Assembly: GCA_043784065.1 (NCBI GenBank)
Contig: JAYVYR010000036.1
Location: 1-16,874, forward strand
Length of the DNA: 16,874 nt
From: Bog-756 sp043784065
GTDB lineage: Bacteria > Actinomycetota > Acidimicrobiia > Acidimicrobiales > RAAP-2
Reading direction: 5' to 3'
Part shown: positions 1-6,626 of the stretch, one piece after another
Layout of the letters: each line of letters starts with the position of its first letter
Numbering within the stretch: the stretch's first letter is position 1
Program-made: the position numbers and the translations under genes
Notes under the pieces: model-generated
What the model saw: the letters and a program-made list of their open reading frames with translations, nothing else
Told to the model about the DNA's origin: nothing
Database searches by the model: none

Positions 1-1
1 G

Positions 2-199
2 CACCGCAAGGGATCGGCGAACGCTGGGCGTGGCGGTCCGCGTTTCGTCCGGGAACTGATCGGCCGCATCCGCCGGTGCGGGGCGTCCGGCCAGGTGACA
101 CCGTGCACCAACGCCGGTTTCCCGGTACATCCGAACCGAGAACAGCCCTCTGTGTCAACCTCAAGTGAGATAGATTCTGTAGCCGAATCAAACTCTTGA
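2..199 (+). mobile_element. IS1380-family transposase fragment, truncated by window edge and decayed
   Basis: An open frame enters from the left edge and stops at the TGA at 197-199. Its first 40 or so residues (HRKGSANAGRGGPRFVREL, then GRIRRCGASGQV) match from memory the segment of IS1380-family DDE transposases that reads RKGSAN, then RFxxELxxRVRRAGAxG, then a strand ending in the catalytic DSGF. Here that site reads TNAGF, so the expected catalytic aspartate is replaced. After about position 130 the reading no longer resembles the family. Only a fragment is visible and the rest lies outside the window. It is best read as dead IS debris; the family call is fairly firm, but I cannot see its ends or any inverted repeat. 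Confidence 0.6.
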
Positions 200-223
200 G
201 AGGGTGGAGAAGGAAGTTCTCCC

Positions 224-337
224 ATGACCATAACAATCGACCACCTTGATGACGCGCGCCTCCATGCTGGTGAGATGGACGACACGCCACCACCGGATCC
301 TGAGGTCGCTGAGCGTTCCCCTGGACGCCGGCGATTC
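224..337 (+). pseudogene. N-terminal stub of an IS3-type OrfA-like transposase
   Basis: An ATG at 224 follows a purine-rich Shine-Dalgarno-like stretch (GGAGAAGGAAG). The first 38 residues contain MDDTPPPDPEVAERS, then GRRRFS. This resembles the start of a common actinobacterial IS3 OrfA (DPEV, then RRRFxAEYKLRIL). Homology stops exactly where the motif should continue with AEYK, and the DNA from about 338 continues in another frame as a serine recombinase tail. I infer a fusion of two broken mobile genes. The frame stays open to 484, but that part is out of frame with the recombinase. The match is short, so the family call is tentative. Confidence 0.4.
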
Positions 338-749
338 TCGGATAGCGGCCACCCAGCGGGAGAAGGACGCCGCCCAGTCGGTGTTGGCGACCGCCCCTCC
401 GGCCCCGAGGCCGCTCAGTCTCGACGAGGTGGTCGAGACGCTCACGGCTCTGCGAGACTTGCCCGAGTTGCTCGGGCGCATTGAGCAGGCCGACCGAGCT
501 GCGCTCTACCAGGCACTCGGGCTGACTGTGCGGTACCGGCGCATCGGTTCCACCGAAGAGGTCCAGCTGACGTCAACACTGCGAAGCGTGGACCTGGAGC
601 GAGTCGTTTTAAACGGCGGCGCTAGAAACTCCCAGGTTCCAGGCCTGCGGGGCGTGGACCTGGAGCGTGTCGGAGGACCGACTGGCAACTTAGGTCCACG
701 CCCTGTCGTGATGGAAAGTGGCTGGTCAGAGCTGCAGAACGTCGCATGA
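335..749 (+). pseudogene. C-terminal remnant of a serine recombinase (resolvase/invertase type)
   Basis: In the frame ending at the TGA at 747-749, residues such as IAATQREKDAAQSVLA, LTALRDLPELLGRIEQADRA and ALYQALGLTVRYRR resemble the C-terminal region of actinobacterial serine recombinases, which ends with a VDLERVGGP-like phrase. No N-terminal resolvase catalytic domain (Ser nucleophile, YxRxS) or recombinase domain lies upstream, so the protein cannot be active. The frame has possible TTG (246) and ATG (249) starts, but these fall in unrelated DNA and are probably not real. A 66-base unit is duplicated inside it (see the repeat at 579-672). The fragment lies about 140 bases from a tRNA-Ala gene, as island remnants often do. 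Confidence 0.6.
579..672 (+). repeat. Imperfect direct repeat, 66-base period, inside the recombinase remnant
   Basis: CTGCGAAGCGTGGACCTGGA at 579 recurs as CTGCGGGGCGTGGACCTGGA at 645. Each copy continues with GCG(A/T)GTCG, giving about 28 similar bases, and the two starts are 66 bases apart. In protein terms, LRSVDLERV is followed 22 residues later by LRGVDLERVGG. The shift is a multiple of three, so the frame stays open. It looks like an in-frame insertion or local duplication in a decaying gene. Confidence 0.7.
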
Positions 750-892
750 CCGTGCCACCAATCAGTCCGCAATGGCTTCGGAAAGGGAATGTTGTGGTCA
801 AAGCGCTGTCGCCACCGGTGATGTGGCCACCTACGTTTGGCGAGACTCCTGTGAGTGCAGTTGTCTCAGGCAGCGCTCCGCGTGCGATTGGC

Positions 893-966
893 TGGAGATG
901 ATGGGATTCGAACCCACGACCCCCTGCTTGCAAAGCAGGTGCTCTAGCCAACTGAGCTACATCCCC
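893..966 (-). tRNA. tRNA-Ala (anticodon TGC)
   Basis: Read on the minus strand, the gene starts GGGGATG and ends CATCTCC plus discriminator A. These pair as a 7-bp acceptor with one G-U. The D-arm region reads TAGCTCAGTTGGCTAGAGC. The anticodon arm is CCTGC, loop TTTGCAA, GCAGG, so the anticodon is TGC (alanine). The T-arm carries the invariant GGTTCGAATCC. No CCA is encoded; AGCC follows. A weak -10-like TACTAT lies upstream on the same strand (plus coordinates 1014-1019) without a clear -35. Apparent protein frames across it, on both strands, are the well-known false translations of tRNA genes. Confidence 0.97.
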
Positions 967-1076
967 GTCGCCCGGGTCCGGATGACGATCCGCCGCCCAC
1001 CCCAGAATCACCCATAGTAGGCGCTCCTGATCCCATCGACGATTGGCGCACCACCTGATTGAACACAATTCAGTTT

Positions 1077-1093
1077 CTTGAACAGTGATCAAG
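1077..1093 (+). promoter_or_regulatory. Palindromic operator, probable TetR autoregulation site
   Basis: The 17-mer CTTGAACAGTGATCAAG is a near-perfect palindrome: CTTGA and TCAAG are reverse complements and the inner CA and TG also pair, leaving only positions 6, 9 and 12 asymmetric. A weaker TGAA-N5-TTCA dyad sits just upstream at 1060-1072. The site overlaps the -35 element of the gene that follows. A short dyad of this size over the promoter is the usual arrangement for a TetR regulator repressing itself and its efflux partner. The dyad is seen; the binding protein is inferred. Confidence 0.65.
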
Positions 1094-1106
1094 TTTTGGC
1101 TATCCT
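1078..1106 (+). promoter_or_regulatory. Sigma-70-type promoter of the TetR/MFS operon
   Basis: TTGAAC at 1078-1083 (-35) and TATCCT at 1101-1106 (-10) are separated by exactly 17 bases. The expected transcription start falls about seven bases after the -10, which is the A of the ATG at 1113. No Shine-Dalgarno sequence precedes that ATG. The gene is therefore probably translated from a leaderless mRNA, which is common in actinobacteria. Confidence 0.6.
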
Positions 1107-1112
1107 CGTGCC

Positions 1113-1832
1113 ATGGCCGATCTCGTCGCCACCGGCATCGATCCCGGTCGACGCGGCACCCAGGGCGACCCGCGCCGCAGCCCGAGGAGCGGCCCGCGCC
1201 CCGACCGTCGCCAGCAGGTGCTCGATGCCGCCATCGCCCTGTTCTCCGACCGGCCGTTCGACGACATCACCATCGCCGACGTGGCCGAGGAGGCCGGGGT
1301 GGCACGGGGCCTTCCCTCCTATTACTTCGGCGACAAGCGGGGCCTCTACCTCGAGGCCTTCCGCCATGTGGCGGGCCGCATCAGCTCGGTCGAGCTCCGC
1401 ACCGGCGACGATGCCCCCGCCGATGAGCGCCTGCGAGGACTGGTCCGGCACCAGTTCGACGTGCTGGCCCGCAACCGGCACGCCTTCGTCAACCTGATGG
1501 CCAGCGGCCTGCTGGCCAGCCCGGCCATCCACGCCGTATTGGAGGAGACCTGGGACGAGGTGGTGGCCATCGTGTGCGACATCCTGGCGGCGCCACCTGT
1601 CCCACCGCCCGCCATCCGGACCGTGTTGCGCAGCTGGGTCGGCATGCTCCCCGAGCTCGCCTTCGACTGGCTCCGGCACGAGGACCTGCCCGAGGAGCTC
1701 GTCGTGCAGCTGGCGGTCGACACCCTCCTGGCCGGCCTGCGGAGCGTGGCCGACCACGAGCCGGTGGCCGCCGTCATCCTCCAGAAGCTGGCCGCCGTCA
1801 TTGTGCCCGCCGACGATCGGGGTCAGTCGTGA
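1113..1832 (+). CDS. TetR/AcrR-family transcriptional regulator
   Basis: This is a 239-residue DNA-binding repressor expected to control the adjacent efflux pump. An unstructured Arg/Pro/Gly-rich N-terminal tail (about residues 1-30) is followed by the TetR helix-turn-helix: helix 1 RRQQVLDAAIALF (32-44), then FDDITIADVAEEAGVARGLPSYYFGDKRGLYLEAF in outline (49-83), with the family's conserved I-A-x-x-A-G-V, the Y-Y/F-F and the K-x-x-L-Y. The rest is a helical ligand and dimer domain that I cannot assign to an inducer. The ATG at 1113 is chosen because the promoter places the transcript start there. Its TGA overlaps the GTG of the next gene (GTGA), implying translational coupling. An operator-like palindrome at 1077-1093 fits autorepression. 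The family is certain; the ligand is unknown. Confidence 0.93.
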   Translation: MADLVATGIDPGRRGTQGDPRRSPRSGPRPDRRQQVLDAAIALFSDRPFDDITIADVAEEAGVARGLPSYYFGDKRGLYLEAFRHVAGRISSVELRTGDDAPADERLRGLVRHQFDVLARNRHAFVNLMASGLLASPAIHAVLEETWDEVVAIVCDILAAPPVPPPAIRTVLRSWVGMLPELAFDWLRHEDLPEELVVQLAVDTLLAGLRSVADHEPVAAVILQKLAAVIVPADDRGQS

Positions 1833-3493
1833 CCACCCCGGGCACCGCCGGCGGCCGGTGGCGCTCCGCCACCTTGGCCGTGCTGTGTACGACCCTGCTG
1901 CTCATCAGCATCGACAACACCATCCTCAACGTGGCGCTCCCGTCCATCGTCCGCGACCTGGGTGCCAGCTCCAGCCAGCTCCAGTGGATCGTCGACGCCT
2001 ACTCGGTGGTCTTTGCCGGCCTGCTCCTCTCGCTCGGTGCGCTGGGCGACCGCATAGGGCGGAAGTGGATGTTCATGGCCGGGCTGGTGATGTTCGCCAC
2101 CGGATCGGCGCTCTCGGCGTGGTCGGGCTCGCCCGACCGGCTGATCGTCTTCCGGGCCCTGATGGGCGTGGGGGCCGCCGCCATCATGCCGTCCACCCTG
2201 TCAATCCTCATCAACGTCTACACCGCCGAACGCGACCGGGCCCGGGCCATCGGCATCTGGTCGGGGATGGCCGGCCTGGGCGTCGCCGTCGGTCCCATGC
2301 TGGGGGGATGGCTACTGGTCCACTACTGGTGGGGGTCGGTCTTCCTCGTCAATCTCCCCATCGCCGCCATCGGGCTGCTGGCGTCGATCTGGCTGGTCCC
2401 GAACTCACGCAACCCGGCACCACGGCGGCCCGATGTGGTCGGCGCCATCCCGTCGATGTTCGGACTGGGGCTCCTGCTGTGGGGGATCATCGAGGCCCCG
2501 TCGCTGACGTGGACCTCGCCGTCGGTGCTGGGAGCGTTGATCGGGGCAAGCGCCGTCATCGCCGCCTTCGTCCTGTGGGAGCGGCGCTCCGACCACCCGA
2601 TGCTCCCCCTCCAGTTCTTCCGATCGCGCCGGTTCAGCGGCGCCATCGCCGCTCTGGCCCTGGTGCTGTTCGCCCTCCTCGGCATGTTCTTCCTGGTGAC
2701 CCAGTACCTCCAGTTCTCACTGGGGCTGAGCCCCCTCCAGACCGGCATCCGGGTCGGTCCCATCGCCCTGCTTCTGCTGATCGCCGCTCCGATGTCGATC
2801 GTGTTGGCCCGCCGGTTCGGGACCAAGCCGGTGGTGGCGGCCGGGATGCTCTGCATCGCCATCGGGCTGGGGCTGCTGTCGAGGACCGGTGCCGCGTCCC
2901 ACTACACCGACCTGCTCCCCTCGTTCATCCTGATCGGCATCGGTGCCGGGCTGGCCATGGCGCCGTCGACCGAGTCGGTGATGGGCTCGGTCCCCATCGA
3001 ACAGGCCGGCGTCGGGTCCGCCACCAGTGACACCTCGCTGCAGGTGGGCGGGGCGCTCGGTGTCGGGGTGTTGGGCACGCTGCTCAACCTCCGCTACCAG
3101 GGTCAGCTCGGGCCGCTGCTGGCCGGGCACTCGATCCCCGCCTCGGCCTCCGCCCTGATCACCGGCTCCCTCGGCGGGGCGCTGGCCGTGGCCGACCACG
3201 TGGGCGGTGCGACCGGTACAGCCCTGGCCGCCGCGGCCCGCCATGCCTTCATCAGCGGCATGGACCTCGGTCTGCTGGTGGCGGCCCTGATCGTGGCGGC
3301 GGCCGGTGCGGTCGTCCTCGCCGTCCTCCCCAACCGAGCACCCCTGACCGCACCGGACCCCGGGCTCGGCACCGGGCCGGCACCGAGCCCGGCCCCGGCG
3401 ATCGCCGCCACGCCCGCCCCACCGGTGAACTCGGTTCAACCGGTCGGCAGCACCCGGCAGTCGGGGCACAGCCCCACCAGATCGAGCCGGTGA
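1829..3493 (+). CDS. DHA2-family MFS efflux transporter (EmrB/QacA type, 14 helices)
   Basis: This is a 554-residue inner-membrane drug/proton antiporter. The GTG start at 1829 overlaps the stop of the regulator. Family motifs appear in order: D1-like SIDNTILNVALP (27-38), motif A GALGDRIGRK (70-79), motif B around RLIVFRALMGVGAAAIMP (104-121), and motif C GLGVAVGPMLGG (149-160). About fourteen hydrophobic helices follow the DHA2 pattern, and the length is normal for the family. The last 50 or so residues are a Pro/Ala/Thr-rich cytoplasmic tail. The final 19 codons lie opposite a Fur-like remnant on the other strand, so the tail may have been extended by readthrough after the original stop was lost. 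Being coupled to a TetR gene suggests substrate-induced export. The substrate cannot be read from sequence. Confidence 0.93.
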   Translation: MTTPGTAGGRWRSATLAVLCTTLLLISIDNTILNVALPSIVRDLGASSSQLQWIVDAYSVVFAGLLLSLGALGDRIGRKWMFMAGLVMFATGSALSAWSGSPDRLIVFRALMGVGAAAIMPSTLSILINVYTAERDRARAIGIWSGMAGLGVAVGPMLGGWLLVHYWWGSVFLVNLPIAAIGLLASIWLVPNSRNPAPRRPDVVGAIPSMFGLGLLLWGIIEAPSLTWTSPSVLGALIGASAVIAAFVLWERRSDHPMLPLQFFRSRRFSGAIAALALVLFALLGMFFLVTQYLQFSLGLSPLQTGIRVGPIALLLLIAAPMSIVLARRFGTKPVVAAGMLCIAIGLGLLSRTGAASHYTDLLPSFILIGIGAGLAMAPSTESVMGSVPIEQAGVGSATSDTSLQVGGALGVGVLGTLLNLRYQGQLGPLLAGHSIPASASALITGSLGGALAVADHVGGATGTALAAAARHAFISGMDLGLLVAALIVAAAGAVVLAVLPNRAPLTAPDPGLGTGPAPSPAPAIAATPAPPVNSVQPVGSTRQSGHSPTRSSR

Positions 3494-3607
3494 TCGGTGA
3501 CCTCGTAGCCCTGCTCCTCCGCCACCCCCCCGAGCCGCCTCGGCCATGGCTCGCTCGAGCCTCGGTGAGGCATGGACGTCCTCCACACGGCCGCACCCCG
3601 GTGACAC
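3436..3607 (-). pseudogene. Frameshifted C-terminal remnant of a Fur/PerR-family metalloregulator
   Basis: On the minus strand one frame reads CGRVEDVHASPRLERAMAEA, and then a different frame reads VAEEQGYEVTDHRLDLVGLC followed by PDCR and a stop (TGA at 3438-3436). Together they match the C-terminal half of Fur-family repressors, where a Cys-x-x-Cys-G-R-V-x-x-V strand is followed by G-x-x-V-x-x-H-R-L-x-L-x-G-L-C-x-x-C. The frames switch at a run of seven G (plus-strand C at 3525-3531); six G would restore one frame. The DNA-binding half is absent and the DNA beyond about 3608 is unrelated. The end overlaps the last 58 bases of the MFS gene in antisense. It is a gene relic, or an assembly indel plus a truncation. 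Confidence 0.6.
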
Positions 3608-3770
3608 CGGGGGGCCAGCCGTGGATCTGGGCGTACATGATCTCCGCGAAGTCCTGCAGAGCCCACATTCCGCAGATGTCCTGCACTCCGAACTCGACGA
3701 CAGAACGCCGGCCGAGGTCGAGTCCGACTACCGTCACAAGTCTCAGCCCGATGCGGCATGAGAGAACCAA
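3608..3770 (-). other. Unassigned open stretch between the Fur remnant and the restriction gene
   Basis: A minus-strand frame reads LVTVVGLDLGRRSVVEFGVQ, then DICGMWALQDFAEIMYAQIHGW, and runs on out of frame past the Fur remnant. It has amino-acid variety that looks protein-like rather than random, but I recognise no family and see no convincing start with a ribosome binding site. It may be a fragment of another broken gene. No confident function. Confidence 0.2.
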
Positions 3771-3810
3771 ACCAACGAGTCTCCGGAAAAGTCAGGCCGG
3801 TTCAGACCCG

Positions 3811-3832
3811 ACACGTTCATTCCGTAACGTGT
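3811..3832 (-). terminator. Short hairpin across the end of the endonuclease gene
   Basis: ACACGTT (3811-3817) and AACGTGT (3826-3832) form a perfect 7-bp stem with an 8-base loop. The stem includes part of the endonuclease stop codon (3817-3819). There is no T-run after it in the direction of transcription, so termination is only a possibility. Confidence 0.3.
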
Positions 3833-4701
3833 GGAGGATCGACGGTTACTGGCAACGCCGTGGCGTTTGGTTCCTGGTCGGCAGACGAAACGGGCAACGC
3901 AGCAAGGATGTTCGAGATCGTGTGGAGCGTCGCTTCGAGTTGCAACGAACGCGGAATGGACAGCCCGGGAAATGCGGCGGCGGAGTAGCCCTGTGCGGGT
4001 TCGTCCAGATGGTCGTTGGTGTAGGCGTAAATGCCCACCCCGTCGAGCAGTTGTGCCACGTTGTCAGAGGTCTTGATGCAGGCGAACAGATCCGCCGATC
4101 CCGTAACCCGCACGGCCATCAGAAAGTAGGTCTTCGGCTTGCTGTTCTTGCTCCACGTTGCGAGGTCGCCAGCCGGAGCGTCTTGATGGCCCCCCTGCTG
4201 GGAGATCATCAATCCAAAACCAGCTTTCAGATCAACGGCCTTGAAGGCGAGTTCCTTGGCCCTTTTCAACAGATCCGCGCTGGCGCGGCGTCCGGCATCA
4301 TCCTCTGCCGGACTCCCTGGATGTTTGGGCGTGCCGAGCATTTTGGCTTCAACCAGTACTTCGGCGATTCCCGAGGCTGGATAGGTCACGTCGAGGTTGT
4401 GCTTCGGGAAAATCATCCCAGCGACGAGCCCGCGGGTGGTCAGCAACTTGCCCGAGGCAGACTCCAAAACAATGGCCAGCAGGTCGTTGAAGTAGTCGCC
4501 CTTTCCGTTCTGCCTCTCGCCCTCGGACACATTCCCGGCAGCAACGCTGGCATCGAATTCGGCCATTGCGGCCAGGAATCCTTGTTCTACCTGGCTCCAC
4601 GAGGTCGGTAGAGGCGTGGTGGCACGAACGGAAGTGAGGTGGTCCCGGAGCGGCGCACACGCCGCCCCAGTCAGAAGTGATTTGCCCGGCTTACGAGCCA
4701 C
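3817..4701 (-). CDS. Type II restriction endonuclease, PD-(D/E)XK-like
   Basis: This is a 294-residue protein expected to cut DNA at the site protected by the methyltransferase encoded just upstream. Residues 66-80 (GKGDYFNDLLAIVLE) form a conserved-looking helix. A candidate active site follows: Asp104 in NLDVTYP and Glu118-x-Lys120 in VLVEAK, the D-x13-E-x-K spacing of the PD-(D/E)XK nuclease fold. Downstream KTYFLMAVRVTG and YAYTNDHLD look like core strands. I do not recognise the specificity subfamily. The GTG at 4701 directly follows the methyltransferase TGA, with GGTGGAG a few bases upstream as ribosome binding site, so translation is coupled and the methyltransferase is made first. 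The enzyme call rests on both motif and position. The recognition sequence is unknown. Confidence 0.75.
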   Translation of the reverse strand: MARKPGKSLLTGAACAPLRDHLTSVRATTPLPTSWSQVEQGFLAAMAEFDASVAAGNVSEGERQNGKGDYFNDLLAIVLESASGKLLTTRGLVAGMIFPKHNLDVTYPASGIAEVLVEAKMLGTPKHPGSPAEDDAGRRASADLLKRAKELAFKAVDLKAGFGLMISQQGGHQDAPAGDLATWSKNSKPKTYFLMAVRVTGSADLFACIKTSDNVAQLLDGVGIYAYTNDHLDEPAQGYSAAAFPGLSIPRSLQLEATLHTISNILAALPVSSADQEPNATALPVTVDPPHVTE

Positions 4702-6366
4702 TCATGACTCCACCGCCTTGGCCCCCCTCGTCACCCGGCGCTGTGACAGGTGCGCCCGAGCCTCCCGAAGATCCAGAACCTTGTCGTGACTCATGGCGCT
4801 CTGGCGTTCGAGGATCACGGTATCGACCAGCCCAACGGCGTCGAGGAGCAGGCCATTGGCGATCAGTTTGCGCAGTGTCGGAATCATCGCTGTCAGCTCG
4901 CCGGATACTTCGCTGACCACCTCAGGACTGGGGAGCGGCAACTTCACGGCCTCACCGGGTTCCAACTTCAAGATGCCGCCCCCGTAGGCACGGCCAACGA
5001 GTTCGGCGCCGAGCAGGGTTGCGCTATTCAAACTGGCAACTGCCAATGCTGACGCCATGCCCCCGTACCCCTCGGCAAGGTAGAGGCCGTGTACCGAGTT
5101 GAGGTGATGCGCTTTTGCCTCGTTGACCGCCAGGCGAGGTGTGTCAGCGTTCATGCAGGTCACCAACAGATCGGCCACTGGTACCTGCGGCACTCTCCAC
5201 CATGGCGTGCGCATTCGGCACTTGTAGGCGTCAGGCACTCCTAAGCGTTCGCCCTGCCTGATGTAGGCAGCAGCCGCCTTGGAGGGGCCGCTTGGAGGCC
5301 GGAACAAGAGCGACTGGGCACCGCTTCGGCCAAGGTTCGCCAGAGCAGACGCAGTGAAGCGAATGCCTCGTAGGTGGTGGCTTCCGGGCGGTGAGATACG
5401 GACAAGCTCGTCCATGCCGATTCCAAGCTCATTTGCTTGCTCAGGGGACATGGCGAAATAGCCGTTGTTGCCAGTTACTGTCCCGAGCGAGATGTGGCCC
5501 CACTCAGCCAGATCAGTGAATGACCCCTGGTCGTGCAGATCTGTAAGGAGAGACGGGCCTGCGAGTCCTGAGAGGAGTGCGCCGGTCCACTTGTCGGAGA
5601 TGGAGGTCGGACGGTATTTGAGCGACTGAGCCGGATTGTCCAATTCGGAGACCGAGCGCAGCTGTCGAACCGTGAAATGGTCAGTCCCACCGTTGCCTTC
5701 ACAGAGCAGCAGCAGAGCCTCGGTGGACACACCGGGGAACACCTGTTCCTCAAACAAGATCAGGTTCACCGATCCGAAGCGCTCCAAGAGAAACCTGCGA
5801 ACGCTGCCGGCGTAGTTGGCAGCTAGCAGCTCGGCAGGCAGAACGAACGCCAATCGACCGCCCGGTTTGAGGTAGGCAGCGGAGTGGACGACGAACGCCG
5901 CCCAGGAGCTTGCCAGCTTGCTCAGTCGAACACCCTGAGCCAGAGCTGCTCCCATCGCAACAGAACGGGCAGCACCGGTGTAGTCGTGGAACCGAATGTA
6001 AGGAGGGTTCCCGATCACGGCGTCGTAATCAGCCTCAGGCCTCGAGGCCAGGAAGTCGTCGACCTTGACTCGGGCCTTCACGCCGTGCTTTTTGAGCAGG
6101 CCGCGGGCTGTGCGGGCCGAGGGTTCGTGGATGTCGGTCCCAGAGATATGCATCTCCGACGGACTTGCCCCGAGATCCGCCAACCGCCGCACCGACGCCT
6201 CCATGAAGGCCGCTTCGCCGCAGGCTGGTTCGAGTACCGAATCCTCCACGGACCGCACTGCCCAGTTAGCCATGAAATGGCACACTGGCTCAGGCGTGAA
6301 GAATGCTCCTCTCGCCTTGCGAAGGTCCGCCGTATCCATCGGTTCTGTTTCCCAGCTCTGGTTCAC
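4702..6366 (-). CDS. N6-adenine DNA methyltransferase of a Type II restriction-modification system
   Basis: This is a 554-residue S-adenosylmethionine-dependent enzyme of the N-6 DNA methylase (gamma-class) type. Motif X-like KARGAFFTPEPV is at residues 17-28. Motif I, the SAM-binding loop LEPACGEAAF, is at 45-54. The acidic TDIHEPS is at 77-83, VKVDDFL at 100-106, and the catalytic motif IV NPPY at 120-123. The part after about residue 260 (GHISLGTVTGNNGYFAMS and on) looks like a target-recognition domain of the TaqI/Eco57I-like group. The GTG at 6366 is chosen because AGGAG sits five bases upstream. The length suits a stand-alone modification enzyme, with no fused nuclease seen at the N-terminus. 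It forms a two-gene operon with the endonuclease. No separate controller (C) gene is visible, so regulation may act through the inverted repeats upstream. Confidence 0.9.
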   Translation of the reverse strand: MNQSWETEPMDTADLRKARGAFFTPEPVCHFMANWAVRSVEDSVLEPACGEAAFMEASVRRLADLGASPSEMHISGTDIHEPSARTARGLLKKHGVKARVKVDDFLASRPEADYDAVIGNPPYIRFHDYTGAARSVAMGAALAQGVRLSKLASSWAAFVVHSAAYLKPGGRLAFVLPAELLAANYAGSVRRFLLERFGSVNLILFEEQVFPGVSTEALLLLCEGNGGTDHFTVRQLRSVSELDNPAQSLKYRPTSISDKWTGALLSGLAGPSLLTDLHDQGSFTDLAEWGHISLGTVTGNNGYFAMSPEQANELGIGMDELVRISPPGSHHLRGIRFTASALANLGRSGAQSLLFRPPSGPSKAAAAYIRQGERLGVPDAYKCRMRTPWWRVPQVPVADLLVTCMNADTPRLAVNEAKAHHLNSVHGLYLAEGYGGMASALAVASLNSATLLGAELVGRAYGGGILKLEPGEAVKLPLPSPEVVSEVSGELTAMIPTLRKLIANGLLLDAVGLVDTVILERQSAMSHDKVLDLREARAHLSQRRVTRGAKAVES

Positions 6367-6387
6367 GTGATCTCCTGGAATCTACCG

Positions 6388-6424
6388 CCCTGGGGTGAGC
6401 CCAGAGGTGACCCCTCAACCAGGG
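6388..6424. promoter_or_regulatory. Nested inverted repeat just upstream of the methyltransferase
   Basis: CCCTGG (6388-6393) pairs with CCAGGG (6419-6424). Inside it GGGGT (6392-6396) and ACCCC (6410-6414) are also complementary, although the two stems overlap and compete. The block is about 20 bases upstream of the methyltransferase GTG, where an operator would be expected. The function is inferred from position only. Confidence 0.35.
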
Positions 6425-6431
6425 TTCTACT

Positions 6432-6480
6432 CAGAGGGTGTGCCAGCCAGGCCCTGCTGGGGGTTCCCGGACACCCTCTG
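6432..6480. promoter_or_regulatory. 10-bp inverted repeat in the divergent control region
   Basis: CAGAGGGTGT (6432-6441) and ACACCCTCTG (6471-6480) are perfect reverse complements enclosing 29 bases. The enclosed DNA holds an imperfect palindrome CCAGC...GCTGG (6443-6460). CAGCCAGGCC at 6444-6453 is repeated directly at 6485-6494. The block lies between the two divergent transcription units (methyltransferase leftward, membrane protein rightward). It could be an operator, an attenuator or a leftover IS end; no TATAAT-like element is clear. Confidence 0.45.
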
Positions 6481-6626
6481 CCAGCAGCCAGGCCGGGATG
6501 GCCGGAACTGGGTCGACAGATCAACAGCAAGGCACAGGGCCAGTCACACAATTGAGGTCAGGCCCAGTCCCGGTTCCAAAGACCTCACCAGTACGAGAGT
6601 CACACCTGCCATCTACGGTCGCCAGG

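Noticed and set aside
622..1092. Open frames on both strands over the tRNA (VAQLARAPALQAGGRGFESH and MGFEPTTPCLQSRCSSQLSY)
   Set aside because: These are the classic false translations of a tRNA-Ala gene; the tRNA structure is complete and explains the sequence.
1089..1757. 222-residue minus-strand frame opposite the TetR gene
   Set aside because: A high-GC shadow; composition is Gly/Asp/Val-rich with no family pattern.
2717..3607. 296-residue minus-strand frame opposite the MFS gene
   Set aside because: Only its first 20 or so residues look real (Fur-like CGRVEDV); the rest is a shadow of the pump gene and is counted only as part of the Fur remnant.
3660..3720. Possible inverted copy of the dispersed repeat (ACAGAACGCCGGCC)
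   Set aside because: Only about 11 bases match and the second block is not at the expected spacing; likely chance.
3490..4611. 373-residue plus-strand frame
   Set aside because: It is antisense to the endonuclease, has no recognisable motif or ribosome binding site, and the minus-strand genes explain the region.
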